Shown here piece after piece: positions 54,384-63,032 of a DNA stretch of 64,000 bases. Made by a program: the position numbers and the translations under genes. This DNA comes from Christensenellaceae bacterium. GTDB taxonomy: Bacteria; Bacillota; Clostridia; Christensenellales; Aristaeellaceae. The notes beneath the pieces were generated by a model. That model was not told the origin of the DNA. It worked only from the letters and a program-made list of their open reading frames with translations, and searched no databases. Each line of letters opens with the position of its first letter. Positions within the stretch are counted from its first letter, which is position 1. The stretch is from assembly GCA_012837835.1 (NCBI GenBank), contig DUQK01000045.1, positions 25,606-89,605 on the forward strand. Direction: 5' to 3'.

Positions 54384-55304
54384 ATGAAAAAACTACTTGT
54401 CTTCCTACTCGCTCTTAGCCTCGCAACCGCAATGATGGGGGCTTCATTAGCGAAGGAATACACAATCCATCTTATCACCATGGATACTATGGATCAACAC
54501 TGGCAATCCTGCTGGAAAGGCGCTCAGGACGCCGCTGAAGAAATTGGCGTAAAGGTTGTCTTCAACTCACCCGACACGAAGGATGATAATAAACAGAACG
54601 AATGCATCAATAACTCTGTCGGCATGGGTGCAGATGGTATACTGCTTGCCGCAAACTCACCCACTTCCCCCGTTGCTGCCCTTAAAGAGGCGACTGGACA
54701 GGGCGTAAAGCTGCTCTATGTAGACTCCCCCGCTGATTTTGATTCCCCTCGTCTGTTTGCAACTGACAACCGTGCAGGTGGTAAAAAAATTGGTGAAAGG
54801 CTTCTTGCAGAACTTACAGAAAAAGGCATAACCAACGGCAAAATAGGCGTTATCGGCGTCAACCCCTCAACAGAATCCTGTAACACGAGGGAAGAAGGCT
54901 TCAGGGAAGCCTTTGAAGGCACTGATTTTGAACTGCTTGAAACTCAATACGGCGATGGCGATGCTTCAAAATCCAAGGAAATTGCAGATAATTACATAGC
55001 TCAGGGCTGTGTAGCAGTATATGGCTCAAACGAAGGTTCAACCGTTGGCTGCGGCAACGCTGCTAAGGAAGCACTGGCTGCCGGCATAGAAATTATCGCC
55101 TGCGGCTCCGACGCTTCTGACACAAACATGGCTCTAGTTCGTGATGGCTCACTCCTTTGCATAATGGGTCAAAACCCCTATCAGATGGGCTATCAGGGCG
55201 TTAAGGCAATGGTAGAATATCTAGATGGCAAAATGGACGAAGCATACGCATATGTAGACACCGGAGTAAATGTAATAGAGCTTTCCAATATTGACGAGTT
55301 CTAA
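54384..55304 (+). CDS. Sugar ABC transporter substrate-binding protein (RbsB type)
   Basis: Receptor of the Rbs-type importer (Peripla_BP_4 family). Signal peptide MKKLLVFLLALSLATAMMGA with cleavage near SLA-KE; no lipobox cysteine. MDQHWQSCWKGAQDAAEEIG, GADGILLAANSP, DNRAGGKKIGERL and QNPYQMGYQGVKAM are family blocks. The start at 54384 has GGAG at 54371-54374 nine bases upstream; the ATG at 54378 is too close to it. 306 residues. The preference for ATC, AAC and TTC codons suggests high expression. It is the last gene of the operon, before the terminator. Confidence 0.93.
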   Translation: MKKLLVFLLALSLATAMMGASLAKEYTIHLITMDTMDQHWQSCWKGAQDAAEEIGVKVVFNSPDTKDDNKQNECINNSVGMGADGILLAANSPTSPVAALKEATGQGVKLLYVDSPADFDSPRLFATDNRAGGKKIGERLLAELTEKGITNGKIGVIGVNPSTESCNTREEGFREAFEGTDFELLETQYGDGDASKSKEIADNYIAQGCVAVYGSNEGSTVGCGNAAKEALAAGIEIIACGSDASDTNMALVRDGSLLCIMGQNPYQMGYQGVKAMVEYLDGKMDEAYAYVDTGVNVIELSNIDEF

Positions 55305-55326
55305 TTGTATTTCTAAAAAAGTAATG

Positions 55327-55356
55327 GGGCTGCAGTTCACGTGGCAGCCCTTTTTT
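55327..55356 (+). terminator. Intrinsic terminator, likely bidirectional
   Basis: GGGCTGC (55327-55333) pairs with GCAGCCC (55344-55350) and TTTTTT follows. A-runs on the left side give a weaker T-run on the other strand, so it may also serve the convergent M20 gene. Confidence 0.9.
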
Positions 55357-55391
55357 AGCTTAATGGATTAATGTACAGTGCTTAAAATGTA

Positions 55392-56570
55392 TTACACTTT
55401 AGACATATTAGCCAGAGTTTCTTTGAATTCCTTTTTTACCTCATATAACTTTTCGGGTTCGGCAATAAGGTCATAGGCGGTAGCGGCGAGTATTTTAGCT
55501 GAGTATACAATCGCCTTGTGTGCGGCTTCGGTTTTACCTGCATCTAGGTATGCTTGGGAATGGGAAGAAGTGCCATCCGGAACAAATGCCATGCGTAGGC
55601 AAGCGCCGGGCAGCACGTAGGTTACATCTCCAAAGTCGGTTGAGCCGGTTTTTTCACGGGCGCTTTTGCGGTTTGGCGCATCAACCGCCTTGGCATTATC
55701 CATTATTATTTTGTTCAGACTATGTACAGGTACCTTGCTTTCGCGGTTCATTAGGGGGTCGTTTACAATTTCGTATTCTGTGTCAGTCATAAGCGCTGCG
55801 CCCTTAACTATGTTATAGAACCTATCATTAACGCTTTCAAGGTATTTGCTGTTGTAGCTACGCAGGTAAAAAGAGCCTTTTGCGTAAGCGGGCACTACGT
55901 TTGCAGGTCCGCCCGCGTCAAGCACAGTGTAATGCATACGGGTATCCTCAAGCACATGCTCCCTTAAAAATTCCACGCCTTGGAATGTAAGCAGAAGCGC
56001 GTCAAATGCGCTGCGCCCTTGGTCCGGTTTTAGGGCTGCGTGGGCGCTTTTTCCTTTAAAGCTCACATCTATGGATTTCATTGCCATAGACTTTACATCA
56101 ACCTGTGTTGCAGGTCCGCCGTGCATCATAAGCGCGACATCAAGTTCCTTTATATAGCCTTCATTTAGCATTATAAGTTTGCCAGCTCCGCCTTCTTCCC
56201 CAGGTGTGCCGTAAACTATAAGAGTGTAAGGTATGTCACGCAGCGTTTCTTTTAGTGCTACAGCAGCGCCTATTATTGCGGGTCCTTGCATCTGGTGTCC
56301 GCAGGCGTGTCCCATGGGAAGCGCATCATATTCGGCGAGTAATCCTATATTAGGACCGCCTTCGCCGGATTTATACACCGCGCGAAAGGCGGTTTTAAGG
56401 CTGCCAAGCCCGTATTCCACCTTAAAGCCTTCTTCTTGAAGCGCGTCGCAAAGGAGCTTGCTTGCGAACACCTCTTCAAATGCAAGCTCGGGCTTATCAA
56501 AAATCTGGTCGGAGATGTCTATAAGCTTTGGGGCGAGTCTGTCTACTACCGAATATAATTTTTCTTTCAT
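55392..56570 (-). CDS. M20-family amidohydrolase (AbgB-like)
   Basis: Zinc peptidase-like amidohydrolase, 392 residues. Metal ligands are visible in EYDALPMGHACGHQMQGPAIIGAA and EEGGAGK; the dimerisation domain spans about residues 180-290. It is close to the p-aminobenzoyl-glutamate hydrolase subunit B group, but indole-amino-acid or acylpeptide hydrolases look similar. It lies downstream of a YfcC carrier in the same unit, so it probably processes an imported acyl-amino acid or peptide. AAGGTG precedes the ATG. Confidence 0.88.
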   Translation of the reverse strand: MKEKLYSVVDRLAPKLIDISDQIFDKPELAFEEVFASKLLCDALQEEGFKVEYGLGSLKTAFRAVYKSGEGGPNIGLLAEYDALPMGHACGHQMQGPAIIGAAVALKETLRDIPYTLIVYGTPGEEGGAGKLIMLNEGYIKELDVALMMHGGPATQVDVKSMAMKSIDVSFKGKSAHAALKPDQGRSAFDALLLTFQGVEFLREHVLEDTRMHYTVLDAGGPANVVPAYAKGSFYLRSYNSKYLESVNDRFYNIVKGAALMTDTEYEIVNDPLMNRESKVPVHSLNKIIMDNAKAVDAPNRKSAREKTGSTDFGDVTYVLPGACLRMAFVPDGTSSHSQAYLDAGKTEAAHKAIVYSAKILAATAYDLIAEPEKLYEVKKEFKETLANMSKV

Positions 56571-56579
56571 AATATCACC

Positions 56580-57980
56580 TTATACATGTCCCCATACGGG
56601 TGCAAAGAGTACAAATGCACAGGATACAAGGTACCAAATTAGGAACAATCTCCAGAAGAAGGACATCCATTTTTCGTAGGGTACATTTGCGGCGCCAAGT
56701 ATTCCCATAAGCGCTGACGATGTGGGTACAACATAGTTGCCAAAGCCATCGCCCATGCAAAATGCGGTTATTACCGTCTGGCGGCTCATGCCTATGGCAT
56801 CTGCTATGGGGAGGAATACGGGCATTACAACAGCTGCCTGCCCTGAACCTGATGTAAGAACAAGGTTTATCAAGTAGTTAGTTGTAAGCATACTTAAGCC
56901 CTGCATGGGTTTTGGTAGGCTGGCAATTACTCCAGTCATAGAGTTGATTATGGTATCTATAATCATGCCTTCTTCCATTATGTTGCCTATGGAGCGGGCA
57001 ATGCCTATTATCATAACCGCGCCCATCATCTTCCTTACGCCTTCGGTGAAATCCTTTGCGATATCGCTGAGTTTGGAGCCGGCAAGTAAACCAGCTACTA
57101 TGCCAAGTACAAGGAAAGCTGCGGCGAGTTCACGCATACCCCATTTCCACTGTGAGCCGCCTACTACAACAAGTATCATGGTTGCAAAAAGCACTATTAT
57201 TATTAGCGTTTTGCGCACGGTCATTTCCCCGAATGAATCGAGGGTTTTTCCTTCAAACACGTTTCTGCCCTTATCCAATTCGTACATTGGGCTAAGCTCG
57301 GGTTTTGCCTTGATCCTTTTAGCGTATCTCATTAGGAATATTATGTTTATAATCATGTAGACTACAAATATAAGGAAACGGTAATCAAGCCCGGAGTAAA
57401 GCTCAAGCCCTGCTATACCTTGGCTTAGTAGTGTAGTGCTTGGTTGGAACATACCTGAGCTGAAGCCTACGGCGCCGCCCAGTATAATAACCGCTGCGCC
57501 TACCATAGAGTCAAGCCCCAGAGAGAATGAAATGAGCACAGTAAGCGGGGCAAAGGCTATAAATGTATTTACGCCAATCGTTGTGCTTAGCGCACCGAAA
57601 AGCAACATAAGTATAGGTATAAACCATATACCCTTGTCCTTCATCTTGGCTACTGCCTTAGATACTGCGGATTGGAATGCACCGCTTTTTGTGACGATAT
57701 GAAACGCCGCACCTGAAAACATTATCATCATCAGCAATGCGCCATTATCTATAAAACCGTCAACAACAAGTGCAGGTACCTGTAGGGGGGATATCGCATG
57801 GCTTTCGATCACCTTAAATGAGCCGGGTATTATTACGGTTTTGCCCGCCTCGTTTTTAACGCGTTCGAATTGTCCCGCAGGGACAATCCATGTGAGCAGC
57901 GCAACAAACAGTACCATGGACATTAAAAGTACCAAGGAATGCGGCGCTTTGAACTTACGTTTTTTCTTTGTAGCTTCCAT
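56580..57980 (-). CDS. YfcC-family membrane carrier
   Basis: A 466-residue transporter with about 12 helices of the YfcC/DcuC-like (ion transporter superfamily) type. The basic N-terminus is followed by APHSLVLLMSMVLFVALLTW; the two half-repeats include GALLMMIMFSGAAF and TTNYLINLVLTSGSGQAAVV. Relatives carry dicarboxylates or amino acids; the substrate is not evident. The start at 57980 has AAGGAGG upstream; the in-frame ATG 13 codons earlier does not. The M20 enzyme gene follows after nine bases. Confidence 0.9.
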   Translation of the reverse strand: MEATKKKRKFKAPHSLVLLMSMVLFVALLTWIVPAGQFERVKNEAGKTVIIPGSFKVIESHAISPLQVPALVVDGFIDNGALLMMIMFSGAAFHIVTKSGAFQSAVSKAVAKMKDKGIWFIPILMLLFGALSTTIGVNTFIAFAPLTVLISFSLGLDSMVGAAVIILGGAVGFSSGMFQPSTTLLSQGIAGLELYSGLDYRFLIFVVYMIINIIFLMRYAKRIKAKPELSPMYELDKGRNVFEGKTLDSFGEMTVRKTLIIIVLFATMILVVVGGSQWKWGMRELAAAFLVLGIVAGLLAGSKLSDIAKDFTEGVRKMMGAVMIIGIARSIGNIMEEGMIIDTIINSMTGVIASLPKPMQGLSMLTTNYLINLVLTSGSGQAAVVMPVFLPIADAIGMSRQTVITAFCMGDGFGNYVVPTSSALMGILGAANVPYEKWMSFFWRLFLIWYLVSCAFVLFAPVWGHV

Positions 57981-58005
57981 TAATAAGACCTCCTTCGGTA
58001 TTTTG

Positions 58006-58027
58006 GCGCAATTGCGCAATTATTATA
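58006..58027 (-). promoter_or_regulatory. Possible promoter and palindromic site before the yfcC-type gene
   Basis: On the minus strand TATAAT lies at 58022-58027. Just downstream a 12-bp perfect palindrome GCGCAATTGCGC (58006-58017) covers the expected start of transcription. No good -35 is visible, as in promoters dependent on an activator such as the neighbouring LysR protein. Confidence 0.5.
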
Positions 58028-58093
58028 CCTAAGGATATCCAGTATTATAGATAAATACAAGTCATATATAATTATGGAAAGTATAATTTTTTC

Positions 58094-59023
58094 TTATGGA
58101 AGAATTTTTAACATGTCGCGCAGATTGCTTATCATGCTTATAAATTGCTCAGAATGCTGAGTTTTCTTTTGAAAGGCGATTACAAAATCCGCACTAGCGC
58201 TGTCGTAAGGAACATTATAGTAGGAAATTTTGCTAAGCACGCGGTTTTGGTTCATGTGTTTGCTGTAGCTTGCTCGGTTGAAGCCAACACCCAATCCATC
58301 GGCGACAAGCGTCATAATGGCTTCTATATTTCGCACTTCAAAAATACGCTTTGGAGTAAAATTGCTGTTTGCAAAAAGCGATTCGCAGGTATTTCTTAAG
58401 CTCTGGCTATGATGAGGTATGAAGAACATGTCATCTGCAAAGTATTTAAGCTCTATGCTCTTATATTGCTTGCCTAGAACTTCTTTAGCGTATTTACGGG
58501 CAGGGTGGTCTAAAGGCGTTGCAAGAAGCAGCTCTTCGGGGTATATGTCAAGGTAACTTAGTTCAGGCAGCCTCTCCGTAGCTGTAAATATAATTATGTC
58601 TACTTTTCTTTCATCAAGCATAGCCAAAAGCCCCTTGGCGTTAGATTCCTCAAAGTTTACTTCTATGCCGGGATAGTTCTCCCAAAAAAAGCGCAGTATG
58701 GGGGAGAGGAGTATGGGCGAGCGGCGTGTCTGTGTGCCTATCCTTATTCTGCCTAGTACTCCTTTAACTGTGAGCGCCAAATCCAAATTGAAATCATCTT
58801 GAAGGGCTATCATCTGCCTTGCGTTTTTTATATACTTTTCACCTATAAGCGTGGGTGTGCAGCGTTTTCCGCTGCGCACAAATAACGGCATACCTAGAGT
58901 ATATTCTACATTGCGAAGATAGGCGCTTAATGCGGGTTGGGATATATACAGCCTTTCCGCAGCGCGGCTTATGCTGCCTGTTTCCGCAATAGTGCATATA
59001 TATACCTGCTCCTTAAGAAACAT
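58094..59023 (-). CDS. LysR-family transcriptional regulator
   Basis: A 309-residue regulator. The N-terminal helix-turn-helix reads TGSISRAAERLYISQPALSAYLRNVE, followed by a periplasmic-binding-like sensor domain (IRIGTQTRRSPILL through DGLGVGFNRASY). GGAGG precedes the ATG. It lies directly upstream of the carrier/amidohydrolase pair and in the same direction, so it probably controls them and responds to their substrate or product. There is no obvious terminator between it and the next unit. Confidence 0.94.
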   Translation of the reverse strand: MFLKEQVYICTIAETGSISRAAERLYISQPALSAYLRNVEYTLGMPLFVRSGKRCTPTLIGEKYIKNARQMIALQDDFNLDLALTVKGVLGRIRIGTQTRRSPILLSPILRFFWENYPGIEVNFEESNAKGLLAMLDERKVDIIIFTATERLPELSYLDIYPEELLLATPLDHPARKYAKEVLGKQYKSIELKYFADDMFFIPHHSQSLRNTCESLFANSNFTPKRIFEVRNIEAIMTLVADGLGVGFNRASYSKHMNQNRVLSKISYYNVPYDSASADFVIAFQKKTQHSEQFISMISNLRDMLKILP

Positions 59024-59115
59024 AATATACCTCCGTATAATAAAGTTTTATGATAATAGCTAATATGTATTATAAGCATTTATATATGTTTCAGCAAGTG
59101 CAGGTAATTAATGCA

Positions 59116-59137
59116 CAAAAAAGCCGCATATAGCGGC
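59116..59137 (-). terminator. Intrinsic terminator of the rsuA-to-manA operon
   Basis: GCCGC (59123-59127) and GCGGC (59133-59137) form the stem. On the minus strand seven T residues follow (complement of 59116-59122). It ends the leftward operon just after manA. Confidence 0.87.
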
Positions 59138-59158
59138 ATAAATTATTAATTAAGATTA

Positions 59159-60124
59159 TTAAGGAGTAGATAAAAGCATATGCCCACCCGTAAATTCAAG
59201 AGGGTAGCATTTTGCGGGTATGAAAGCTGTGTCGCCTGCGTTTAAGGGGAGGGAATCCTGCTGCCAGCACAACTCACCCTTTTCTATGCATGTTACCATG
59301 GCGAATGAGCGATTAAATGAGGGTAGAGGAGAGCGGTTGCAAGAAGTATAACGGTAAGTACTAAAGTATTCGCCGCTGAAAAGCTTTTCAAGCTTGCCGT
59401 TTTTAAGCGGAAGGGGCATAGGTGTAACAGCGTATTCTGCAAATGATAGGTCACTTACATCAAGCGCCTTTTCTATATGCAGCTCCCTTTTATTGCCTTT
59501 TGCGTCTACCCTATCCCAATCGTAAAAGCGGTAAGTTACATCGCTGCTCTGCTGTATTTCATATATGGTTATGCCTGCGCCTATTGCATGTACCGCGCCT
59601 GAGGGCATAAAGAAGGCATCGCCTTTTTTTACTTTTACATACCTTAAAAGCCCGGGTATTTTTGATGTATCCTGAGTAAATGCATTAAGAAGCATATCCT
59701 TTGTTACGCCGGAGCTCAGCCCATAAACTATTTCTGCGTTTTCAGCTGCATCAAGTATAATCCACGCTTCTGTTTTGCCAAGCTTATTCTCGTGCTTTTT
59801 AGCGTATGCATCATCAGGGTGCACCTGTACGCTAAGTCTATCCCTTGCACTTATTAGTTTAAGCAGCAGGGGAAAGGGCTTATCCGCATAATCCCCGACA
59901 AGCCTTTCGCCGTATCTTTCTATCAGTTTAGGCAGTGTTTCGAATAATACATTTGTGCTGCTGAGCTTATCAAGCGCGCTTACTTCAAGGCTTTCTCCGG
60001 TTTTATCGCTTGGAAGCTTGCGACCGAAAAGCCTTGCTAAGCTATCTCCACCCCAAGGGGTGGCTTTTCCGTACCTGTAAGCAGGGTACATTTTAAAGGG
60101 TCTTAAATACTTTATATCGCTCAT
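59159..60124 (-). CDS. manA: Mannose-6-phosphate isomerase, class I
   Basis: Zinc enzyme interconverting mannose 6-phosphate and fructose 6-phosphate, 321 residues, Bacillus-type short form. Metal ligands: SVQVHPDDAYAKKHE (Gln and His), LGKTEAWIILD (Glu) and the PSGAVHAIGAG loop. The C-terminal beta-barrel is complete. It overlaps the DUF1667 gene by four bases. It is the last gene of its operon. Confidence 0.94.
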   Translation of the reverse strand: MSDIKYLRPFKMYPAYRYGKATPWGGDSLARLFGRKLPSDKTGESLEVSALDKLSSTNVLFETLPKLIERYGERLVGDYADKPFPLLLKLISARDRLSVQVHPDDAYAKKHENKLGKTEAWIILDAAENAEIVYGLSSGVTKDMLLNAFTQDTSKIPGLLRYVKVKKGDAFFMPSGAVHAIGAGITIYEIQQSSDVTYRFYDWDRVDAKGNKRELHIEKALDVSDLSFAEYAVTPMPLPLKNGKLEKLFSGEYFSTYRYTSCNRSPLPSFNRSFAMVTCIEKGELCWQQDSLPLNAGDTAFIPAKCYPLEFTGGHMLLSTP

Positions 60125-60477
60125 AGCAAGGTTTTTGTGGCTATTACATTTACCCCCGTTGAGGCTACATCTTCTATGAGAGTGTCGCCTATATGTATGG
60201 GTGTGCTGAAATTTGAGCTGTTTATTTCGTCCATAACAGCCATAATCTTATCCTTAGGGATAGGCTCTTCCGTTTTTACGCTTATGGGCGTTTTGCTGCC
60301 CTTTACCGGGGCAACGGCTGTTACCATGCGCATGGGGGAAATACACTCCTGCTTTGCGTATGTTTCGCCGCGCTTGCATGTGTTGTTCTCTACCTTTATT
60401 ACTTCGTTTTCGGACAGGGTAACAGTCATCCTACAGCCCATGGGGCAGGATATGCATATTATCTCTCTTTCCTGCAT
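60121..60477 (-). CDS. DUF1667 family protein
   Basis: A 118-residue cytosolic protein of DUF1667. The cysteines CISCPMGC near the start, NTCKRG and QECISP suggest an iron-sulfur or zinc site. DUF1667 proteins usually accompany GlpA/GlpB-type FAD dehydrogenases, but none is present; here it is inserted between pepV and manA. The start at 60477 is four bases after the pepV stop, with AAGGAAG upstream. The alternative start at 60498 overlaps pepV. Confidence 0.86.
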   Translation of the reverse strand: MQEREIICISCPMGCRMTVTLSENEVIKVENNTCKRGETYAKQECISPMRMVTAVAPVKGSKTPISVKTEEPIPKDKIMAVMDEINSSNFSTPIHIGDTLIEDVASTGVNVIATKTLL

Positions 60478-60481
60478 ATTA

Positions 60482-61852
60482 CTAATCTTCCTTTGCAAGT
60501 TTTACTATAGCGCGGGCGAATATCCTTGCGCTGTTAAACAGCTTGTCTAAGTCTACATATTCGTCCGCTCTGTGCGCTCTGTCAGGGTCTCCCGGGAAAG
60601 CTATGCCAAAGGCAACGCCCTCATCAAGCATTTTTGCGTATGTGCCGCCGCCTATGGCTAAGGTTTCTTTGGGCAGACCTGTAACCTCATTATAGGCTGC
60701 AAGCAGGCTTTGTACAAGCTCGCTCTCGGCAGGTACATAGTGGGGGGCTTTGTCGGTGGTTTGTATAATTTCAAATTCCGGCAGGTTTTGCTTTAGTATA
60801 CGCAGCAGGTAGGCTCTGTCTGTAAGAACAGGGCAGCGCATGTCAAGGGTTGCGTATATGCTGCTATCATCAACGCGTATTATGCCTATGTTGTTTGTAA
60901 GCCTGCCCGAAAGCTTGTCTTCAACGGCTATGTTAAGCCCCTCGCCGTATGGGTCGGTAGCTACTGTATTTGCAAGTGTTTTAAGAGGACCTTTGGTGCC
61001 GAGTTCTTTTAATACTATAAGCAGGCGGCTTATTGCGTTTTCGGCGGCATGAGGGTATGCGGCGTGCCCTGCAACGCCCTTTACTGTTATACGAATGAGT
61101 TCATCATAAGGTTCAGCTTTAATATCCCAGCCGTATTTTTCGCTTATTTCTTTTACTTTGGGTATTATTTCATCTCCCGCCTTAACCAGAGCATAAGAAA
61201 CACCGGGTATTACGTTAGTTCTATCGCCTGTTGACCAGCGGACAACCTGAAGCCCCTCTTTTGAGGGTTTGGCGCTTATCTGCACGCCTATCATACCCTT
61301 TTCTATGTTTATTACAGGGAAGCCGGCGTCCGGACTGAAGCCTGAGCGTGGCATGGTGAGCTTTTTCCTGTAATAATCCATGCACTGCATACCGCTTTCC
61401 TCATCGCAGCCGAATATTATACGCACCTTCCTTTTTAGCGGCACGCCTGCTTTTTTAACCGCAAGCATTGCGTATAGGGCTGCAACAGCGGGACCCTTAT
61501 CGTCCATAGTGCCTCTGCCGTAAAGCTTATTGTCTGCTATTTCGCCGCCAAAGGGGGGGTAAGTCCAACCGTCGCCATCGGGCACTATATCAAGGTGAAC
61601 CAGCATAGCAAGTGCGTCTTCATCTTTGCCTTCTCCCATTTCGGCGTGGCCGGCATAGCCGTCAACATCAAGAGTGTCAAAGCCCATTTCATCGCACAGG
61701 TTAAGCGCCTTATCCAGCATTACACGAAGCGCGCTTCCAAAGGGGGCGTTTTCTTGGGGCGCTGATTTTACGCTGTTTACGCTTATCCAGTCCTGAAGGG
61801 TGGATACCATATCGGGTTTTAGTTCAAGCAGAATATCTTCTATTTTTTTCAT
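60482..61852 (-). CDS. pepV: Dipeptidase PepV (M20 family)
   Basis: A 456-residue zinc dipeptidase that completes peptide breakdown. Zinc-ligand blocks: MLVHLDIVPDGDGW, YGRGTMDDKGPAVAAL, GCDEESGMQCMDYY and the C-terminal IGGGTYAKML. The inserted dimer-like lid domain (about 190-400) is present. It lies four bases after malY in the operon. Confidence 0.93.
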   Translation of the reverse strand: MKKIEDILLELKPDMVSTLQDWISVNSVKSAPQENAPFGSALRVMLDKALNLCDEMGFDTLDVDGYAGHAEMGEGKDEDALAMLVHLDIVPDGDGWTYPPFGGEIADNKLYGRGTMDDKGPAVAALYAMLAVKKAGVPLKRKVRIIFGCDEESGMQCMDYYRKKLTMPRSGFSPDAGFPVINIEKGMIGVQISAKPSKEGLQVVRWSTGDRTNVIPGVSYALVKAGDEIIPKVKEISEKYGWDIKAEPYDELIRITVKGVAGHAAYPHAAENAISRLLIVLKELGTKGPLKTLANTVATDPYGEGLNIAVEDKLSGRLTNNIGIIRVDDSSIYATLDMRCPVLTDRAYLLRILKQNLPEFEIIQTTDKAPHYVPAESELVQSLLAAYNEVTGLPKETLAIGGGTYAKMLDEGVAFGIAFPGDPDRAHRADEYVDLDKLFNSARIFARAIVKLAKED

Positions 61853-61856
61853 TTCT

Positions 61857-63032
61857 TTACTCCTTTTCAGTAAGTGCTATTTTAAGTCGCCCAAGACCCT
61901 CAAGCAGCTGCTTTTTGGGGCAGGCGAAGTTAATCCTTATATATCCCTTGCCGCCTTCTTCGCCAAATATGGTTCCGGGGTTTACGCATACGCCTTTTTC
62001 ATAGCAGCGGAGCTTTAGTGCTTCGTTATCTGTTTCATATGCGCTTATGTTTACCCATGCAAGGTATGTAGATTCAATTGGGGTGAGTTCTGCAAGGGGC
62101 AGTTCGTTTTCTAAAAAATCTGCAAGTACTTTGCGGTTGCTATCAAGATAGTTAATAAGCCCGTCAAGCCAATCATCGCAGCTTGTAAATGCTGCTTTAT
62201 TTGCAACAAGCCCAAATATATTTCCCGAAACAACGCCAAGCTTGTTTGCGGTATCTTTTATCTTTTCTAAGGTATCGGCATCTTTGCAAATTACGTATGC
62301 CTGCTTAAGCCCCGCAACATTAAAAGATTTGCTTGCGGAGTACATGCATATTGTATCTTTAGGCGCTTCAGCTATGTTAAGTATACTTACAAATTTATCC
62401 GGAGAGTACACAAAATCGCAGTGTATTTCATCTACGGCGAGTTTTACATTGTATTTTTTGCAAAGAATAGCCATTTGCCTAAGCTCATTTTCCGAAAACA
62501 GCCTAGATACGGGGTTGTGTGGGCTGCACACTATGAATAGCTTTATATCATCATTTTTGAAGCTATATTCAATTGCATCAAAATCTATATTGTAGCGGTG
62601 GTTTTCATCTTTTATTAAGGGGATATCAACCAGATTGCGTTTATTATCAAGTATTGCGCTATAAAAAGGACCGTATACTGGGCTTAATATAAGTACATTA
62701 TCTCCCTCATCTGTGAGGTTAAGCACACAGGCTCTAAGCGCCGACACTATGGAAGGAAACATAAAAAGGTTGGCAGGTTCTATATTGATACCGTGCCTGC
62801 GCTTAAGGAAATCCACAAGCGCTTTTCCATCATCGGGTATGGTGTAGGCGTATATAGGGTGTTTTGCCCTTTCCATTACAGCTTCGCTAATCGCAGGTGC
62901 GCAGGGGAAATCCATATCTGCTATCCAAAGGGGTATACCGCCTTCTTTTATCACCTCGCGTAAGTCCCATTTAACGCTGTCCGTATTGCGCCTGTCTATA
63001 GCATTGTCAAAGTAAGTACAGTCAAATTTCAT
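61857..63032 (-). CDS. MalY/PatB-family aminotransferase (cystathionine beta-lyase type)
   Basis: Fold-type I PLP enzyme, 391 residues. WIADMDFPCAPAI at the N-terminus is typical of MalY/PatB. SPVYGPFY, CSPHNPVSR and DEIHCDFVY line the PLP pocket, and the PLP lysine is in SASKSFNVAGL. It probably cleaves cystathionine or cysteine conjugates; a regulatory role like MalY cannot be excluded. It overlaps the methyltransferase gene by 11 bases. Confidence 0.92.
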   Translation of the reverse strand: MKFDCTYFDNAIDRRNTDSVKWDLREVIKEGGIPLWIADMDFPCAPAISEAVMERAKHPIYAYTIPDDGKALVDFLKRRHGINIEPANLFMFPSIVSALRACVLNLTDEGDNVLILSPVYGPFYSAILDNKRNLVDIPLIKDENHRYNIDFDAIEYSFKNDDIKLFIVCSPHNPVSRLFSENELRQMAILCKKYNVKLAVDEIHCDFVYSPDKFVSILNIAEAPKDTICMYSASKSFNVAGLKQAYVICKDADTLEKIKDTANKLGVVSGNIFGLVANKAAFTSCDDWLDGLINYLDSNRKVLADFLENELPLAELTPIESTYLAWVNISAYETDNEALKLRCYEKGVCVNPGTIFGEEGGKGYIRINFACPKKQLLEGLGRLKIALTEKE

